Shown here: one piece after another, positions 33,458 to 42,824 of the stretch
Numbering within the stretch: position 1 is the stretch's first letter
How the letters are laid out: each line of letters opens with the position of its first letter
Assembly (NCBI RefSeq): GCF_007827455.1
Contig: NZ_VISM01000001.1
Coordinates: 2,909,001-2,973,000, forward strand
Source: Lutibacter sp. Hel_I_33_5
GTDB taxonomy: Bacteria; Bacteroidota; Bacteroidia; Flavobacteriales; Flavobacteriaceae
DNA length: 64,000 nt
Direction: 5' to 3'
Made by a program: the position numbers and the translations under genes
The notes under the pieces: generated by a model
The model's database searches: none
The model's input: the letters and a program-made list of their open reading frames with translations, nothing else
Told to the model about the DNA's origin: nothing

Positions 33458-33494
33458 ACTGAAAAGAAAAAAGATATACAAAAATCATAATTAA

Positions 33495-34409
33495 ATGAAA
33501 TTGTCATACAAAATAGTACTGTTCTTTCTACTGCTTTTAAGCATAGATTCAGTGGTTGGTCAACAAGATCCACAGTACACACAATATATGTATAATACTA
33601 TGGCTATTAATCCTGGTTATACAGGTTCTAAAGGTCATTTAAGTGTTACAGCATTAGCAAGAACTCAATGGGTAGGTTTAAATGGTGCGCCAGATACGCA
33701 AACATTTAGTTTTCATACACCTATAGGTTATAGTAGAGTTGGTATTGGTTTGAATGTTATTAATGATAAATTAGGGCCTTCTCATGAGACGTATTTTGAT
33801 GGAAATGTTTCCTATACAATTAGAACAAGTGATGAAGGTAAGTTAGCATTCGGACTTCGTTTAGGAGGAAGAACTTTAAATTTAGACTGGTCTAGAGGAA
33901 TTTACAAAGATCCAGATGCGGTTTTTAGTCAGAATGTAAGTAACCGATTTTTACCAAGTATTGGTGCAGGATTGTATTTTTATAAGCCAAATTGGTATTT
34001 AGGATTGTCTGTTCCAAACTTTTTAAGAACAGATCATTATGATGATTTTATTGAATCCGTAGCAAAAGAACGTATGCATTATTTTTTAATTGCTGGTGTT
34101 GTTTTTGATCTTAATGATGATTTAAAATTAAAGCCAGCTGCTATTGCAAAAATAGTTTCTGGAGCTCCTTTATCATTAGATATTTCAGCAAATTTATTAT
34201 TTAAGGAACGTTTAAGTGTTGGATTGGCTTGGAGATGGGATGATTCAATCAGTACACTTTTTGGAATACAAATTACGGACACGTTAAATATTGGATATGC
34301 TTATGATTTAACTACTTCTAATTATCAGAATTATAATAGCGGTACTCATGAAGTTATGTTACGATTTGATGTAAATAAACCCAAACTTAAATCTCCAAGA
34401 TTCTTTTAA
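33495..34409 (+). CDS. PorP/SprF family type IX secretion outer-membrane protein
   Basis: This 304-residue protein has a signal peptide (KIVLFFLLLLSIDSVVGQ) and the family hallmark QQDPQYTQYMYNTMAINPGYTGSKG at the mature N-terminus. Repeated amphipathic beta strands follow, as expected for an outer-membrane barrel (VGIGLNVINDKLGP, NIGYAYDLTTSNYQNYNSGTHEVMLRF). In Flavobacterium johnsoniae SprF is needed to secrete or anchor the adhesin SprB, and type-B sorted proteins are usually encoded next to a SprF paralogue. It begins 37 bases after the giant adhesin gene and 10 bases before an OmpA-family gene, so it is probably the dedicated partner of that adhesin. Confidence 0.93.
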   Translation: MKLSYKIVLFFLLLLSIDSVVGQQDPQYTQYMYNTMAINPGYTGSKGHLSVTALARTQWVGLNGAPDTQTFSFHTPIGYSRVGIGLNVINDKLGPSHETYFDGNVSYTIRTSDEGKLAFGLRLGGRTLNLDWSRGIYKDPDAVFSQNVSNRFLPSIGAGLYFYKPNWYLGLSVPNFLRTDHYDDFIESVAKERMHYFLIAGVVFDLNDDLKLKPAAIAKIVSGAPLSLDISANLLFKERLSVGLAWRWDDSISTLFGIQITDTLNIGYAYDLTTSNYQNYNSGTHEVMLRFDVNKPKLKSPRFF

Positions 34410-34419
34410 TCATACAGTT

Positions 34420-36405
34420 ATGAAAAAATATACAACCTTATTTTTATTGTTTTTTATAGCAACTTCTTTTGGTCAAGAGTATGCTGCAGATAGAGCATTT
34501 AAAGATTTTTCTTATATAAAATCGGCAAAACTCTATAAAAGAGTGTATCAAAAAGGAGATAGCTCTAAGTTGGTTTTAAGTAGACTGGCAGATTCATATT
34601 ATTTTAATAATGAAACTGAAGAAGCAGAGAAGTGGTATAGCAAATTATTTAATCTTTATGAACAAGATTCTTTAACAACAGAAAACTATTTTAAATATGC
34701 GCAAACGTTAAAAACAAACGGTAATTATAAAGAATCAGATAAATGGTTAACAAAACTTAAAGAGTTTAATACAAAAGATTCTAGAAGTAAGAAGTTAGCA
34801 GATAAAACTGATTATCTATCTGAGTTTTCTAAAAACAAAGAAAAGTTTCAACACATACATAATTTATCAATTAACACTCCATATTCAGATTATGGGACAT
34901 TTATAACAGATAGTTTGGTTTATTTTGCTTCAGCAAGACCAAAGAATTTTAAATCTGGAGATAGAATATATAAGTGGAATGGACAGCCTTTTTTAAATGT
35001 ATATCAATCAACGGAAAAGGTGATTTCTAATGTTAACGATAGTATTCATAAAAGTGATTTAGTAAATCCTACAAGAGTTATAGATATAAATACTAAATAT
35101 CATGAAGCTTCAGCAATAGTTACAAAAGATGGGGCTACTATGTATTTTACCAGAGATAATTTTGATGGGAGACGTTTAAGAAATGATAGAAATAATGTTG
35201 CACATCTTAAAATTTATAAGGCTACTAAAATTGATGGTGAATGGGATAAAATAGTAGAATTACCATTTAATAGTAATAAGTTTTCTAATGGTCATCCAGC
35301 ATTAAGTCCTGATGAAAAAACATTGTATTTTGTTTCAGATATGCCAAATGGTTATGGAAAAACAGATTTATACAGGGTTAGAATTTTAGAAAATAATGAG
35401 TACGGAACTCCAATAAATTTAGGTGCAGATATTAATACAGAAGGAAGAGAAATGTTTCCTTTTATAAGTAAAGATAATTTTCTGTATTTTTCTTCTGATG
35501 GTCATATAGGTTTAGGTTCTTTAGATATTTTTGAATCTAAAATAGATACTGTAGGTTTAGCATTTTCATCAGTAAATAATTTAGCAAAACCAATTAATAG
35601 TAAAAAAGATGATTTTTCTTTTTCATTAAATAGCACAAGTAAACGTGGTTATTTTTCATCAAACAGAGCAGGAGGAAAAGGAGATGATGATATTTATTCT
35701 TTCTTCGTTTATCCACCTAAAAAGAAAGTAATTCCGGTTTGTAAGCAAGAAATTATTGGTGTGGTAAAAGACGAAATCACTAAAAAATTAATGCCAGGAG
35801 CAACCATTATTTTGTTAGATGAAAACAAAAAGGAAGTTGAAAAGTTAGTAGTTGGAAATGATGCAAGTTTTAAATTCATATTGCCATGTGATAAAGAATA
35901 TACAATAAAAGCTTCTAAGCAATACTATAATGATGATTTACTAAACTTTGTTAGCACACCAGTTAAAGGAGAACTAACTCCAAAAGAATTGTTTTTAAAT
36001 TTAAATAATGATTTTGTGTATTCAGATAATTTAGAAAAGATTATTAGAATCGATCCAATTTATTTTGATGTAAATAAATCAAAGATTAGACCAGATGCAG
36101 CGATAGTTTTAGATAGAGTGGTAGCGATAATGAAAAAATATCCTGAATTAATAGTTAGATCTAGTTCGCATACAGATTCTAGAGGTAGAGATTCGTATAA
36201 CGAAGCTTTATCTACACGAAGAGCAAACTCTTCAGTACAATATATTGTTTCTAAAGGAATAACTCAAAATAGAATAACTGGAGTTGGATATGGAGAAACA
36301 CAATTAGTTAACCATTGTGGTAACCGAGTTAGGTGTTCTAAAGATGAACATCAATTAAATAGAAGAACTGAGTTTGTTGTGGTGAATTTTGATAGTAAAA
36401 ACTAA
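34420..36405 (+). CDS. OmpA-family protein with PD40 propeller repeats
   Basis: This 661-residue protein starts with a signal peptide ending in SFGQ. TPR-like helices follow (about 25-110; AEKWYSKLFNLYEQ). A WD40-like beta-propeller has PD40 motifs (HPALSPDEKTLYFVSDMPNGYGKTDLYRV). Next is a carboxypeptidase-regulatory-like domain (about 445-520; GVVKDEITKKLMPGATIILLD). The C-terminal OmpA peptidoglycan-binding domain has the motif SSSHTDSRGRDSYNEALSTRRA. This architecture is common in third genes of adhesin-SprF-OmpA operons. The protein probably ties the outer-membrane adhesin or secretion assembly to the cell wall. It is the last gene of the operon and faces a convergent gene 22 bases away. 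Confidence 0.9.
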   Translation: MKKYTTLFLLFFIATSFGQEYAADRAFKDFSYIKSAKLYKRVYQKGDSSKLVLSRLADSYYFNNETEEAEKWYSKLFNLYEQDSLTTENYFKYAQTLKTNGNYKESDKWLTKLKEFNTKDSRSKKLADKTDYLSEFSKNKEKFQHIHNLSINTPYSDYGTFITDSLVYFASARPKNFKSGDRIYKWNGQPFLNVYQSTEKVISNVNDSIHKSDLVNPTRVIDINTKYHEASAIVTKDGATMYFTRDNFDGRRLRNDRNNVAHLKIYKATKIDGEWDKIVELPFNSNKFSNGHPALSPDEKTLYFVSDMPNGYGKTDLYRVRILENNEYGTPINLGADINTEGREMFPFISKDNFLYFSSDGHIGLGSLDIFESKIDTVGLAFSSVNNLAKPINSKKDDFSFSLNSTSKRGYFSSNRAGGKGDDDIYSFFVYPPKKKVIPVCKQEIIGVVKDEITKKLMPGATIILLDENKKEVEKLVVGNDASFKFILPCDKEYTIKASKQYYNDDLLNFVSTPVKGELTPKELFLNLNNDFVYSDNLEKIIRIDPIYFDVNKSKIRPDAAIVLDRVVAIMKKYPELIVRSSSHTDSRGRDSYNEALSTRRANSSVQYIVSKGITQNRITGVGYGETQLVNHCGNRVRCSKDEHQLNRRTEFVVVNFDSKN

Positions 36406-36427
36406 AAACAGAATATAAACATTAATG

Positions 36428-38536
36428 TTATTTGCCTTCAATTAATGATGAAATAGCTTTGTCTGATTCTGTTAATGGTAAATTACAAACTTTATTTACA
36501 CAGATATAAATATAGGTTTCATCCTCAACAAAACGGTTTACCAACAATGGTAAATCGTTTTCTTTTGTACTACCACAGTATAATTTATTAGGAATGTAAA
36601 CTGAATTAATTTCCTTTAACTTTTCTAATGAATCTTCTCCACTGATGGCAACTTCATAAAATTTTTCGGCATAGTTTAAATATAAATCTAACCAATTTGC
36701 ATAAGCTGAAGGATATTTGCTAATGTAAGAAGTAACATTGTGTAGCATCTTTTTACTAATTGAGGCATAATTTTCATTGTCGTAAAAATGACCCATTAAA
36801 AATAAATTTTTTGCCATTATAGAATTTGAAGAAGCAATTACATTATCCTCAATGTCAGTTTTTCTTGCAATTAAAGCAGGATCTTCATCAGAAGTGAAAT
36901 AAAATAATTGAGATTTTTCATCAAAAAAGTGAGTAAGCGTATAATCTGTTAATTCTTTTGCTAACGATAGCCATTCACCATTAAAAGTTGATTGATACAA
37001 TGTAATATAGGCATTAATTAATGTAGCATAATCTTCTAGATATCCATTAATTGAAGCGTCTCCATTTTTATAATTTCTATATAAACTTCCGTCTTTTTTT
37101 AATACGTTATTTTTTAGGAAACTAGCATTTTTTATAGCCATTTCTAAAAAGTGTAGATCATTAAATACTCGGTAAGCATCTACGTATCCTTTTAATAGCA
37201 GTGCATTCCAAGAAGTTAAGATTTTATCATCTAATCTTGGTCTTTCTTTTTTAGCTCTCTCTTTAATAAGAATCTTTCTCCAATTTGTAACTTTAGTTTT
37301 TAAAGTTTCAATTGTTAGACTGTGTTTTTTAGCAAACTCAATATCACTAATTTTTCTAATGAAATGAAATTTTTCTTCTTCCCAAAAACCATGTTCATTT
37401 ATGCTGAAATAATCACTGAATACATCGAAATCTGTTATGATTATTTTAGATAACTCTTCTTTTTTCCAAACATAAAAAGCACCTTCTTCCAATTCTTTTT
37501 CCTCCGTTAAACTATCAGCATCTAATGAGGAATAAAATCCACCATTATTATTGTAAAGTTCATGCTCTACAAAAGCTAAGGTTTGATAAACAGTTTCTTT
37601 ATAAAGCGAATTTTTGGTTGCTAAATAGGCATCTGCATATAAACTAACTAATTGCCCGTTATCATAAAGCATTTTTTCAAAATGAGGAATGTGCCATTTT
37701 TTATCAGTAGAATAACGAGAAAATCCACCACCAACTTGATCATTTAAACCGCCCAAAGCCATTTTTTCTAACGTTGTATTTATATAGGTAGTTAACTCTT
37801 TGTCTTTTGTTTGATGTGCATATCTCAATAAAAATTGATAATTATTAGGCATAGGAAACTTAGGCGCTACGTCCATACCACCTAATGCAGTATCAAAGTT
37901 TGTTTGCCACTTATTCACATATGTTTTTAAAGAGTCAATGTTGTAATTTTGTTTGCTTGTATTCTCTTTTATTAAAGAACTTTCGTGAATCCCATTCGTT
38001 AATTTTTCAGCAAAGTCAGTTAGTTTACGAGGTTCTTTTTTGTAGATGTCAGAAATTTGATTGATGGAAGATGTCCAATCTTCTTTAGAAAAATAAGTAC
38101 CTCCCCAAACGGGTTTTCCGTTAGGTAGCGCAATACAGTTTAAAGGCCAACCACCGCTTCCAGTCATTAATTGTACAGCAGTCATATATATTTGATCAAC
38201 ATCTGGTCTTTCTTCTCTATCAATTTTGATATTGATAAAGTTCTCATTCATAATTTTAGCAACCTCTTTGTCTTCAAAAGATTCGTGCTCCATTACATGA
38301 CACCAATGACAAGCTGCATAACCAATAGAAATAAGAATCAGTTTATTTTCTTTTTTTGCTAATTCTAACGTTTCATTATTCCAAGGATACCAGTTTACTG
38401 GGTTGTGTGCATGTTGTAATAAATATGGGCTGGTTTCATTGATTAATGCATTCGTAAATTCATGTTTTTCAGTTTCTTTACAAGAAATAAAAAGTAAAAG
38501 TACAGCTAGAATTATATAATGAGTTTTAAATGCCAT
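36428..38536 (-). CDS. DUF255 thioredoxin-fold lipoprotein (YyaL/spermatogenesis-associated protein 20 family)
   Basis: This 702-residue protein starts with a lipoprotein signal (VLLLFISC, Cys near residue 19). The N-terminal thioredoxin-like domain has the family motif [20 protein letters not shown] and the conserved start [28 protein letters not shown] sequence. The rest is an (alpha/alpha)6 barrel resembling glycosidase or cellobiose-epimerase folds ([38 protein letters not shown]). The biochemical role of the family is not known. The lipobox places this copy in the membrane facing the periplasm or outside. It is convergent with the adhesin operon and shows no clear link to it. Confidence 0.88.
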   Translation of the reverse strand: MAFKTHYIILAVLLLFISCKETEKHEFTNALINETSPYLLQHAHNPVNWYPWNNETLELAKKENKLILISIGYAACHWCHVMEHESFEDKEVAKIMNENFINIKIDREERPDVDQIYMTAVQLMTGSGGWPLNCIALPNGKPVWGGTYFSKEDWTSSINQISDIYKKEPRKLTDFAEKLTNGIHESSLIKENTSKQNYNIDSLKTYVNKWQTNFDTALGGMDVAPKFPMPNNYQFLLRYAHQTKDKELTTYINTTLEKMALGGLNDQVGGGFSRYSTDKKWHIPHFEKMLYDNGQLVSLYADAYLATKNSLYKETVYQTLAFVEHELYNNNGGFYSSLDADSLTEEKELEEGAFYVWKKEELSKIIITDFDVFSDYFSINEHGFWEEEKFHFIRKISDIEFAKKHSLTIETLKTKVTNWRKILIKERAKKERPRLDDKILTSWNALLLKGYVDAYRVFNDLHFLEMAIKNASFLKNNVLKKDGSLYRNYKNGDASINGYLEDYATLINAYITLYQSTFNGEWLSLAKELTDYTLTHFFDEKSQLFYFTSDEDPALIARKTDIEDNVIASSNSIMAKNLFLMGHFYDNENYASISKKMLHNVTSYISKYPSAYANWLDLYLNYAEKFYEVAISGEDSLEKLKEINSVYIPNKLYCGSTKENDLPLLVNRFVEDETYIYICVNKVCNLPLTESDKAISSLIEGK

Positions 38537-38581
38537 TCATGTATTTTTTTCAAATATAGGAATATTGCTTCTTTTAAGAAT

Positions 38582-39607
38582 TCAATTTCTTTTAGAAGAA
38601 TCTCTAATAATTAATTCGGCATTTAAGATTTGTTTATTTAGTGTCTGTGAAATAGATTCACTTTTAATATGCTTTAAAAAGGTTTGAGCAGCCAATCTTC
38701 CAATCTCTTCACTGTGCTGTTTCATGCTACTAATTCTTGGCGTAACCATATTTGTAAAAGGTTCATTTCCAAAACCAACTAAAGCGATATCTTCAGGGAT
38801 GTTAATGTTTTCTTCATTTAAAACCTGTAAAGCTCCCAAAGCAGCATAATCTCCTGCTACATAAACAGCATCAGGTGTTTTTTCAAGTGATAATAAATAC
38901 TTCATTTTAGCTCTACCATCCTCAGTTGTAAGACTACTTTCTATTAAAAGTTCATCATCTAAAGGTAGATTGTGATTTTTTATTGCATCAACATATCCTC
39001 TAATTCTATTATTATAAATCCGAGTACGTTTATAACCTCCAATATGAGCAATTCTTTTACAGCCTTGATTTACTAGGTGATCTATAATTACATGACTACT
39101 ATCATAATCATCAATTCCAATATAATCAACATTTAAATCGTTTTCCCCACGATCAAATAGAATTAAAGGAATTCCTTTTGTTTTAATTTTCTCGTAATAC
39201 TCTAAGTTAGTTGTTTCATTTGCCATAGAAGCAATAATTCCATCAACTTGAGTAAACAATAAAGTATCTATATTATTACATTCTTTTTGATACGACTCAT
39301 TAGATTGGGTAATAATTATATTATAGCCTTCTTTATTTAAAACATCTTCAATATTTTCAATAACAGAAGAAAAGAAATTACTATTCGTTCTTGGAACAAT
39401 TACGCCGACTAAATTACTTTTTCCACTTCGAAGAGCACTGGCTAAATGATTAGGTTGATAATTTAGATTTTTCGCAACTTGCTTTACTGCTTTTTTTGTT
39501 TTATCACTTATTCTAGAATCATTATGTAACGCTTTTGAAACAGCAGCAGCAGAAATGTTTAAAACATTTGCGATATCTTTTATAGTACTTTTCTTTTTTT
39601 TTGTCAA
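38582..39607 (-). CDS. LacI-family transcriptional regulator of the KDG operon
   Basis: This 341-residue protein has an N-terminal LacI helix-turn-helix (TIKDIANVLNISAAAVSKALHNDSRISDKTKKAV) and hinge helix (NHLASALRSGKSNLVGVIVP). A periplasmic-binding-protein-like sensor domain follows (DGIIASM, PDAVYVAGDYAALGALQVLNEENINIPEDIALVGFG). It is divergent from kdgK, and the 152-base gap has two LacI-type operators, one a 30-bp perfect palindrome. It should therefore repress both itself and the kdgK-eda operon. The inducer is likely a sugar acid or phosphorylated intermediate of alginate or hexuronate breakdown, by context only. Confidence 0.9.
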   Translation of the reverse strand: MTKKKKSTIKDIANVLNISAAAVSKALHNDSRISDKTKKAVKQVAKNLNYQPNHLASALRSGKSNLVGVIVPRTNSNFFSSVIENIEDVLNKEGYNIIITQSNESYQKECNNIDTLLFTQVDGIIASMANETTNLEYYEKIKTKGIPLILFDRGENDLNVDYIGIDDYDSSHVIIDHLVNQGCKRIAHIGGYKRTRIYNNRIRGYVDAIKNHNLPLDDELLIESSLTTEDGRAKMKYLLSLEKTPDAVYVAGDYAALGALQVLNEENINIPEDIALVGFGNEPFTNMVTPRISSMKQHSEEIGRLAAQTFLKHIKSESISQTLNKQILNAELIIRDSSKRN

Positions 39608-39615
39608 TTTTTATA

Positions 39616-39645
39616 TATATTTGCTTAAACGTTTAAGCAAATATA
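39616..39645. promoter_or_regulatory. 30-bp perfect palindromic LacI operator overlapping divergent -7 boxes
   Basis: The core GCTTAAACGTTTAAGC has the central CG typical of LacI-family sites. The symmetry continues without mismatch to 15 bp on each side. Each outer arm reads TATATTTG on its own strand, which matches the Bacteroidota -7 consensus TAnnTTTG. On the minus strand a TTTG lies at 39669-39666, 20 bases upstream of that box, giving a plausible promoter for the regulator gene. Repressor bound here would cover the promoter. Confidence 0.82.
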
Positions 39646-39711
39646 GTTCGTTTAACTTTTATAATCAAAACAAATAGATATTTATAGGTTTTGATTTTAT
39701 TTTTAGAATCT

Positions 39712-39727
39712 GCTTAAACGTTTAACT
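39712..39727. promoter_or_regulatory. Second LacI-type operator in front of kdgK
   Basis: GCTTAAACGTTTAACT shares 14 of 16 bases with the core of the upstream palindrome and lies 32 bases before the kdgK ATG. A TTTTG at 39689-39693 could be the -33 element of the kdgK promoter, which would place this operator over the start region. The two operators are 96 bp apart centre to centre, so DNA looping by a tetramer or dimer pair is possible. Confidence 0.72.
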
Positions 39728-39759
39728 AAAAAATAAAAAACAATTAAATACTAATTAAA

Positions 39760-40806
39760 ATGGGTAAAGTAGTAACGTTTGGAGAAATCATGTTAAGATT
39801 AGCTCCTCAAGGATTTTTAAGATTTTCACAAGCAAATAGTTTTGATGTTGTTTACGGTGGTGGAGAATCTAATGTAGCAGTTTCATTAGCAAATTATGGT
39901 GTTGATGTAGATTTTGTAACACGTTTACCAAAAAATGATATTGGTGCATGTGCAATGATGGAAATGCGTAAAAGAGGCGTTGGAGTTGATAAAATTGTTT
40001 ATGGTGGAGACAGATTAGGAATTTATTTCTTAGAAACTGGAGCTGTAAGTAGAGGTTCTAAAGTTGTTTATGATAGAGCGCATTCTGCAATTGCAGAAAT
40101 AGAATCAGGAATGATTGATTGGGATGCTGTTTTTGATGGTGTTGAGTGGTTTCACTGGACAGGTATTACACCAGCAATTTCTCAAGGAGCAGCAGATGTT
40201 TGTTTAGAAGCGGTTAAAGCGGCGAGTGCAAAAGGAATTACTATTTCTACTGATTTAAATTATAGAGCTAAACTTTGGAATTTTTGTGATGAAGCACATA
40301 GAGAAAAAATAATGACTGAAATAACATCGTATTGTGATATCATTTTAGGAAACGAAGAAGATGCAGAGAAGCATTTCGGAATTCATCCTGAAGGATTAGA
40401 TGTTCATAAGCACGGACATGATGTAAAAGCAGAAGCTTTTTTATCAGTATGTAAGCAAATGATGGAAAAATTTCCAAGAGCTAAAAAAGTAATTACAACG
40501 TTAAGAGGATCAATTTCTGCATCTCATAATACATGGGCTGGAGTTTTATATGATGGTACAAAAATGTACGAAACTCGTCAATACCAAATTACAGATATCG
40601 TAGATAGAGTAGGTGGTGGAGATTCATTTATGGGAGGATTAATCTACGGATTATTAAAATACCCAGAAGATGACCAAAATGCATTAGATTTTGCTGTTGC
40701 AGCTTCTTGTTTAAAACACACAATTAAAGGTGATGCTAATTTATCTACAGTTGCAGAAGTAGAAAAATTAATGGGTGGTGATGCTTCTGGTAGAGTAGCG
40801 AGATAA
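39760..40806 (+). CDS. kdgK: 2-dehydro-3-deoxygluconokinase (KDG kinase, PfkB family)
   Basis: This 348-residue ribokinase-like enzyme has the N-terminal KDG-kinase pattern VTFGEIMLRLAPQGFLRFSQANSFDVVYGGGESNVAVSLAN. The PfkB signature near the C-terminus is DIVDRVGGGDSFMGGLIYGLL, with the catalytic Asp in GGGD. It phosphorylates 2-keto-3-deoxygluconate, the end product of alginate lyase and DEH reductase action, to KDPG. The next gene encodes KDPG aldolase, so this pair completes conversion to pyruvate and glyceraldehyde 3-phosphate. The operator pair upstream indicates LacI control. A second kinase with the same motifs lies at 58928-59929. Confidence 0.9.
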   Translation: MGKVVTFGEIMLRLAPQGFLRFSQANSFDVVYGGGESNVAVSLANYGVDVDFVTRLPKNDIGACAMMEMRKRGVGVDKIVYGGDRLGIYFLETGAVSRGSKVVYDRAHSAIAEIESGMIDWDAVFDGVEWFHWTGITPAISQGAADVCLEAVKAASAKGITISTDLNYRAKLWNFCDEAHREKIMTEITSYCDIILGNEEDAEKHFGIHPEGLDVHKHGHDVKAEAFLSVCKQMMEKFPRAKKVITTLRGSISASHNTWAGVLYDGTKMYETRQYQITDIVDRVGGGDSFMGGLIYGLLKYPEDDQNALDFAVAASCLKHTIKGDANLSTVAEVEKLMGGDASGRVAR

Positions 40807-40814
40807 TATTAAGC

Positions 40815-40888
40815 TAATTGTAAATGTTAAATTGTTTAATCAGTAAGATTAGAAAGAACATTTACACAGTTAAACATTTACACAATTA
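40815..40888 (+). repeat. Inverted repeat between kdgK and eda
   Basis: TAATTGTAAATGTTAAATTG at 40815-40834 is nearly complementary to the segment ending in TTTACACAATTA at 40888. Together they form a long imperfect hairpin filling most of the 95-base intergenic gap. There is no T-run, so it is more likely an mRNA-stability or processing element than a terminator. The function is inferred. Confidence 0.4.
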
Positions 40889-40901
40889 AATATTAAAGAA
40901 A

Positions 40902-41570
40902 ATGGCACAATATACAAGAATAGAAGTCGCTAATGTTATGAAAGAAACAGGGTTAGTTCCGTTGTTTTTTAATAGCGATGTTGAATTAGGAAAACAAGTT
41001 TTAAAAGCTTGTTACGATGGTGGCGCAAGATTATTAGAATTTACAGCTCGTGGAGATTTTGCTCACGAAGTTTTTGGTGAATTAACCAAATATGCAATAG
41101 CAGAATTACCTGGAATGATTATGGGGGTTGGTTCTGTAACAGATGCAGGAGCTGCTTCATTATACATGCAATTAGGAGCAAATTTTATTGTAACTCCAGT
41201 ATTAAGAGAAGATATTGCAATAGTTTGTAATAGAAGAAAAGTTCTATGGTCTCCTGGCTGTGGATCTTTAACTGAAATTACAAGAGCTGAAGAATTGGGG
41301 TGTGAAATCGTGAAATTATTCCCTGGTGGAATTTACGGACCTAATTTTGTAAAAGGAATTAAAGGACCACAACAATGGACATCAATTATGCCAACTGGTG
41401 GAGTTTCTCCAACAGAAGAAAATTTAAAAGGTTGGTTTGATGCAGGTGTTACTTGTGTTGGTATGGGATCTAAATTAATTTCTAAAGAAATTTTAGCAAA
41501 TAAAGATTTTAAAACGCTGGAGCAAACTGTAAAGAACGCTTTAGATATTATTAAATCTGTAAGAAAGTAG
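40902..41570 (+). CDS. eda: KDPG / 4-hydroxy-2-oxoglutarate aldolase
   Basis: This 222-residue class-I aldolase has the Schiff-base Lys in the motif CEIVKLFPGGIYGPNFVKGIKGP. The phosphate-binding loop is MPTGGVSPTEENLKGWFDAGVTCVGMGSKLI. The conserved N-terminal Glu lies in ARLLEFTARGDFAHEVF. It splits KDPG into pyruvate and glyceraldehyde 3-phosphate and closes the Entner-Doudoroff-type branch that starts with KDG kinase. It is transcribed with kdgK and followed by a strong terminator. Confidence 0.93.
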   Translation: MAQYTRIEVANVMKETGLVPLFFNSDVELGKQVLKACYDGGARLLEFTARGDFAHEVFGELTKYAIAELPGMIMGVGSVTDAGAASLYMQLGANFIVTPVLREDIAIVCNRRKVLWSPGCGSLTEITRAEELGCEIVKLFPGGIYGPNFVKGIKGPQQWTSIMPTGGVSPTEENLKGWFDAGVTCVGMGSKLISKEILANKDFKTLEQTVKNALDIIKSVRK

Positions 41571-41591
41571 TACAATTATTTGAATATATTT

Positions 41592-41630
41592 AACCCTTCA
41601 ATATATTTTTATTGAAGGGTTTCTTTTTTT
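41592..41630 (+). terminator. Terminator after eda
   Basis: AACCCTTCAAT pairs perfectly with ATTGAAGGGTT and is followed by TTCTTTTTTT. The stem overlaps a TTG codon at 41612 that could be misread as the start of the next gene. Confidence 0.9.
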
Positions 41631-41632
41631 AT

Positions 41633-42484
41633 ATGGAAAAAAATAAAGCAATTTTATACATGATTTTTAGCGTGATCGCTTTTGGAATCATGAACGCAGT
41701 TGTAAAATACTTAACGGTATTTAATGTCTATCAAATAGTTTTTTTTAGATCTATTGGAACGTTGTTATTTACTATTCCGTTGATTATAAAATATAAAATT
41801 CCAATATTAGGAAACAATAAAAAGCTATTGTTTCTAAGAGCGTTTTTGGGAGTTATTTCCATAACATGTTTTTTTCAGTCTTTAAATTATCTAGATGTTG
41901 GTACTGCAGTCTCTTTACGGTATACGTCACCTATTTTTGCAGCAATTTTTGCATTAATTTTCTTAAAAGAAAAAATAAAAAACATCCAATGGTTTTTGTT
42001 TGTACTCGCTTTTTGTGGTGTTTTATTGATAAAAGGTTTTGGTGAAAACGTAAACTCTATTGGGTTACTTTTAATCTTTTTATCTGCTATATTTCTAGGA
42101 TTAATTTTTGTTGTAATACGTAAAATAGGAACCTCTGAAAATCCGCTGGTTATTATTAATTATTTTATGGTTATGGCTTTTGTTTTCGGTGGGTTAATGT
42201 CAATTAATCATTGGATAACACCAAGTTCAACTGAATGGATACTTTTAATAAGTCTTGGTTTTTTTGGCTATGTTGGTCAGTTATTTATGACCAAAGCGTT
42301 TCAATCTCAAGAAACAAATATTGTTGCTCCTTTAAAATACTTAGAAGTTATTTTTACCATCATAATTGGCGCTTCTTGGTTTGGAGAAGTTTATAATTTA
42401 TGGACACTTTTAGGAGTGCTATTAATCCTGTCTGGATTAGTTTATAATATTTATTTGAAAAGTGGTAAAGTTAAAAATGGGTAG
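41633..42484 (+). CDS. EamA/DMT-family membrane transporter
   Basis: This 283-residue protein has about ten hydrophobic segments in two EamA halves (AILYMIFSVIAFGIMNAVVKYL; LLIFLSAIFLGLIFVVIRKIG). This is the drug/metabolite transporter superfamily layout. A conserved FFRSIGTLLFTIPLI-type segment and SLRYTSPIFAAIFALIFLKEKI support it. I chose the ATG at 41633 because the in-frame TTG at 41612 lies inside the eda terminator. The substrate is unknown. It follows the KDG operon but is separated by the terminator, so a role in uronate metabolism is only possible. It is the last gene before the IS-rich island. Confidence 0.85.
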   Translation: MEKNKAILYMIFSVIAFGIMNAVVKYLTVFNVYQIVFFRSIGTLLFTIPLIIKYKIPILGNNKKLLFLRAFLGVISITCFFQSLNYLDVGTAVSLRYTSPIFAAIFALIFLKEKIKNIQWFLFVLAFCGVLLIKGFGENVNSIGLLLIFLSAIFLGLIFVVIRKIGTSENPLVIINYFMVMAFVFGGLMSINHWITPSSTEWILLISLGFFGYVGQLFMTKAFQSQETNIVAPLKYLEVIFTIIIGASWFGEVYNLWTLLGVLLILSGLVYNIYLKSGKVKNG

Positions 42485-42522
42485 TTGTCATTATTTAGCA
42501 TATTTTTAAATAAACCTGTAAT

Positions 42523-42780
42523 GATATTTTTCAAAGAATTACAAATAAGGGAAAGAGCAAGAAATTAGCCTTAATATCAGTTTCAAATAAGTTACTAAAA
42601 CAATGTTTTGCAATCGCAAAATCAGGATATCCTTATGATCCTAGTTTTGCTTCAGTATTTGTGGTTAAATAGTACGTGAAATTTAAAAATAATGAACAAA
42701 AAAAAGCTTACTTATAAAATTAAGCCTAGAATATTATTGTACAAAATTAATGAAGAAAAGAGTTGTTTTTTAGCTCAGTT
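42523..42780 (+). pseudogene. 3' remnant of an IS110-family element (same type as the copy at 44855)
   Basis: From GATATTTTTCAAAG onward the DNA matches the final part of the IS110-type copy at 44855-46145 almost base for base: the last 50 transposase codons, the ...VFVVK stop and the non-coding right end to AGCTCAGTT. Only a handful of substitutions are visible. The left 80 percent of the element, including its non-coding RNA region, is gone. The right flank CT-TTGTTGCAAACG at 42781-42794 is a right arm of a cassette spacer, so this element too had inserted at the common site. The 38 bases between the EamA stop and the remnant show nothing recognisable. Confidence 0.9.
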
Positions 42781-42824
42781 CTTTGTTGCAAACGTAAATT
42801 ATTTTCTATAGTTTTTTAATTATT

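Noticed and set aside
41612..41632. TTG start for the EamA transporter
   Set aside because: It lies in the 3' arm of the eda terminator. ATG 41633 is in frame and gives the normal family N-terminus.
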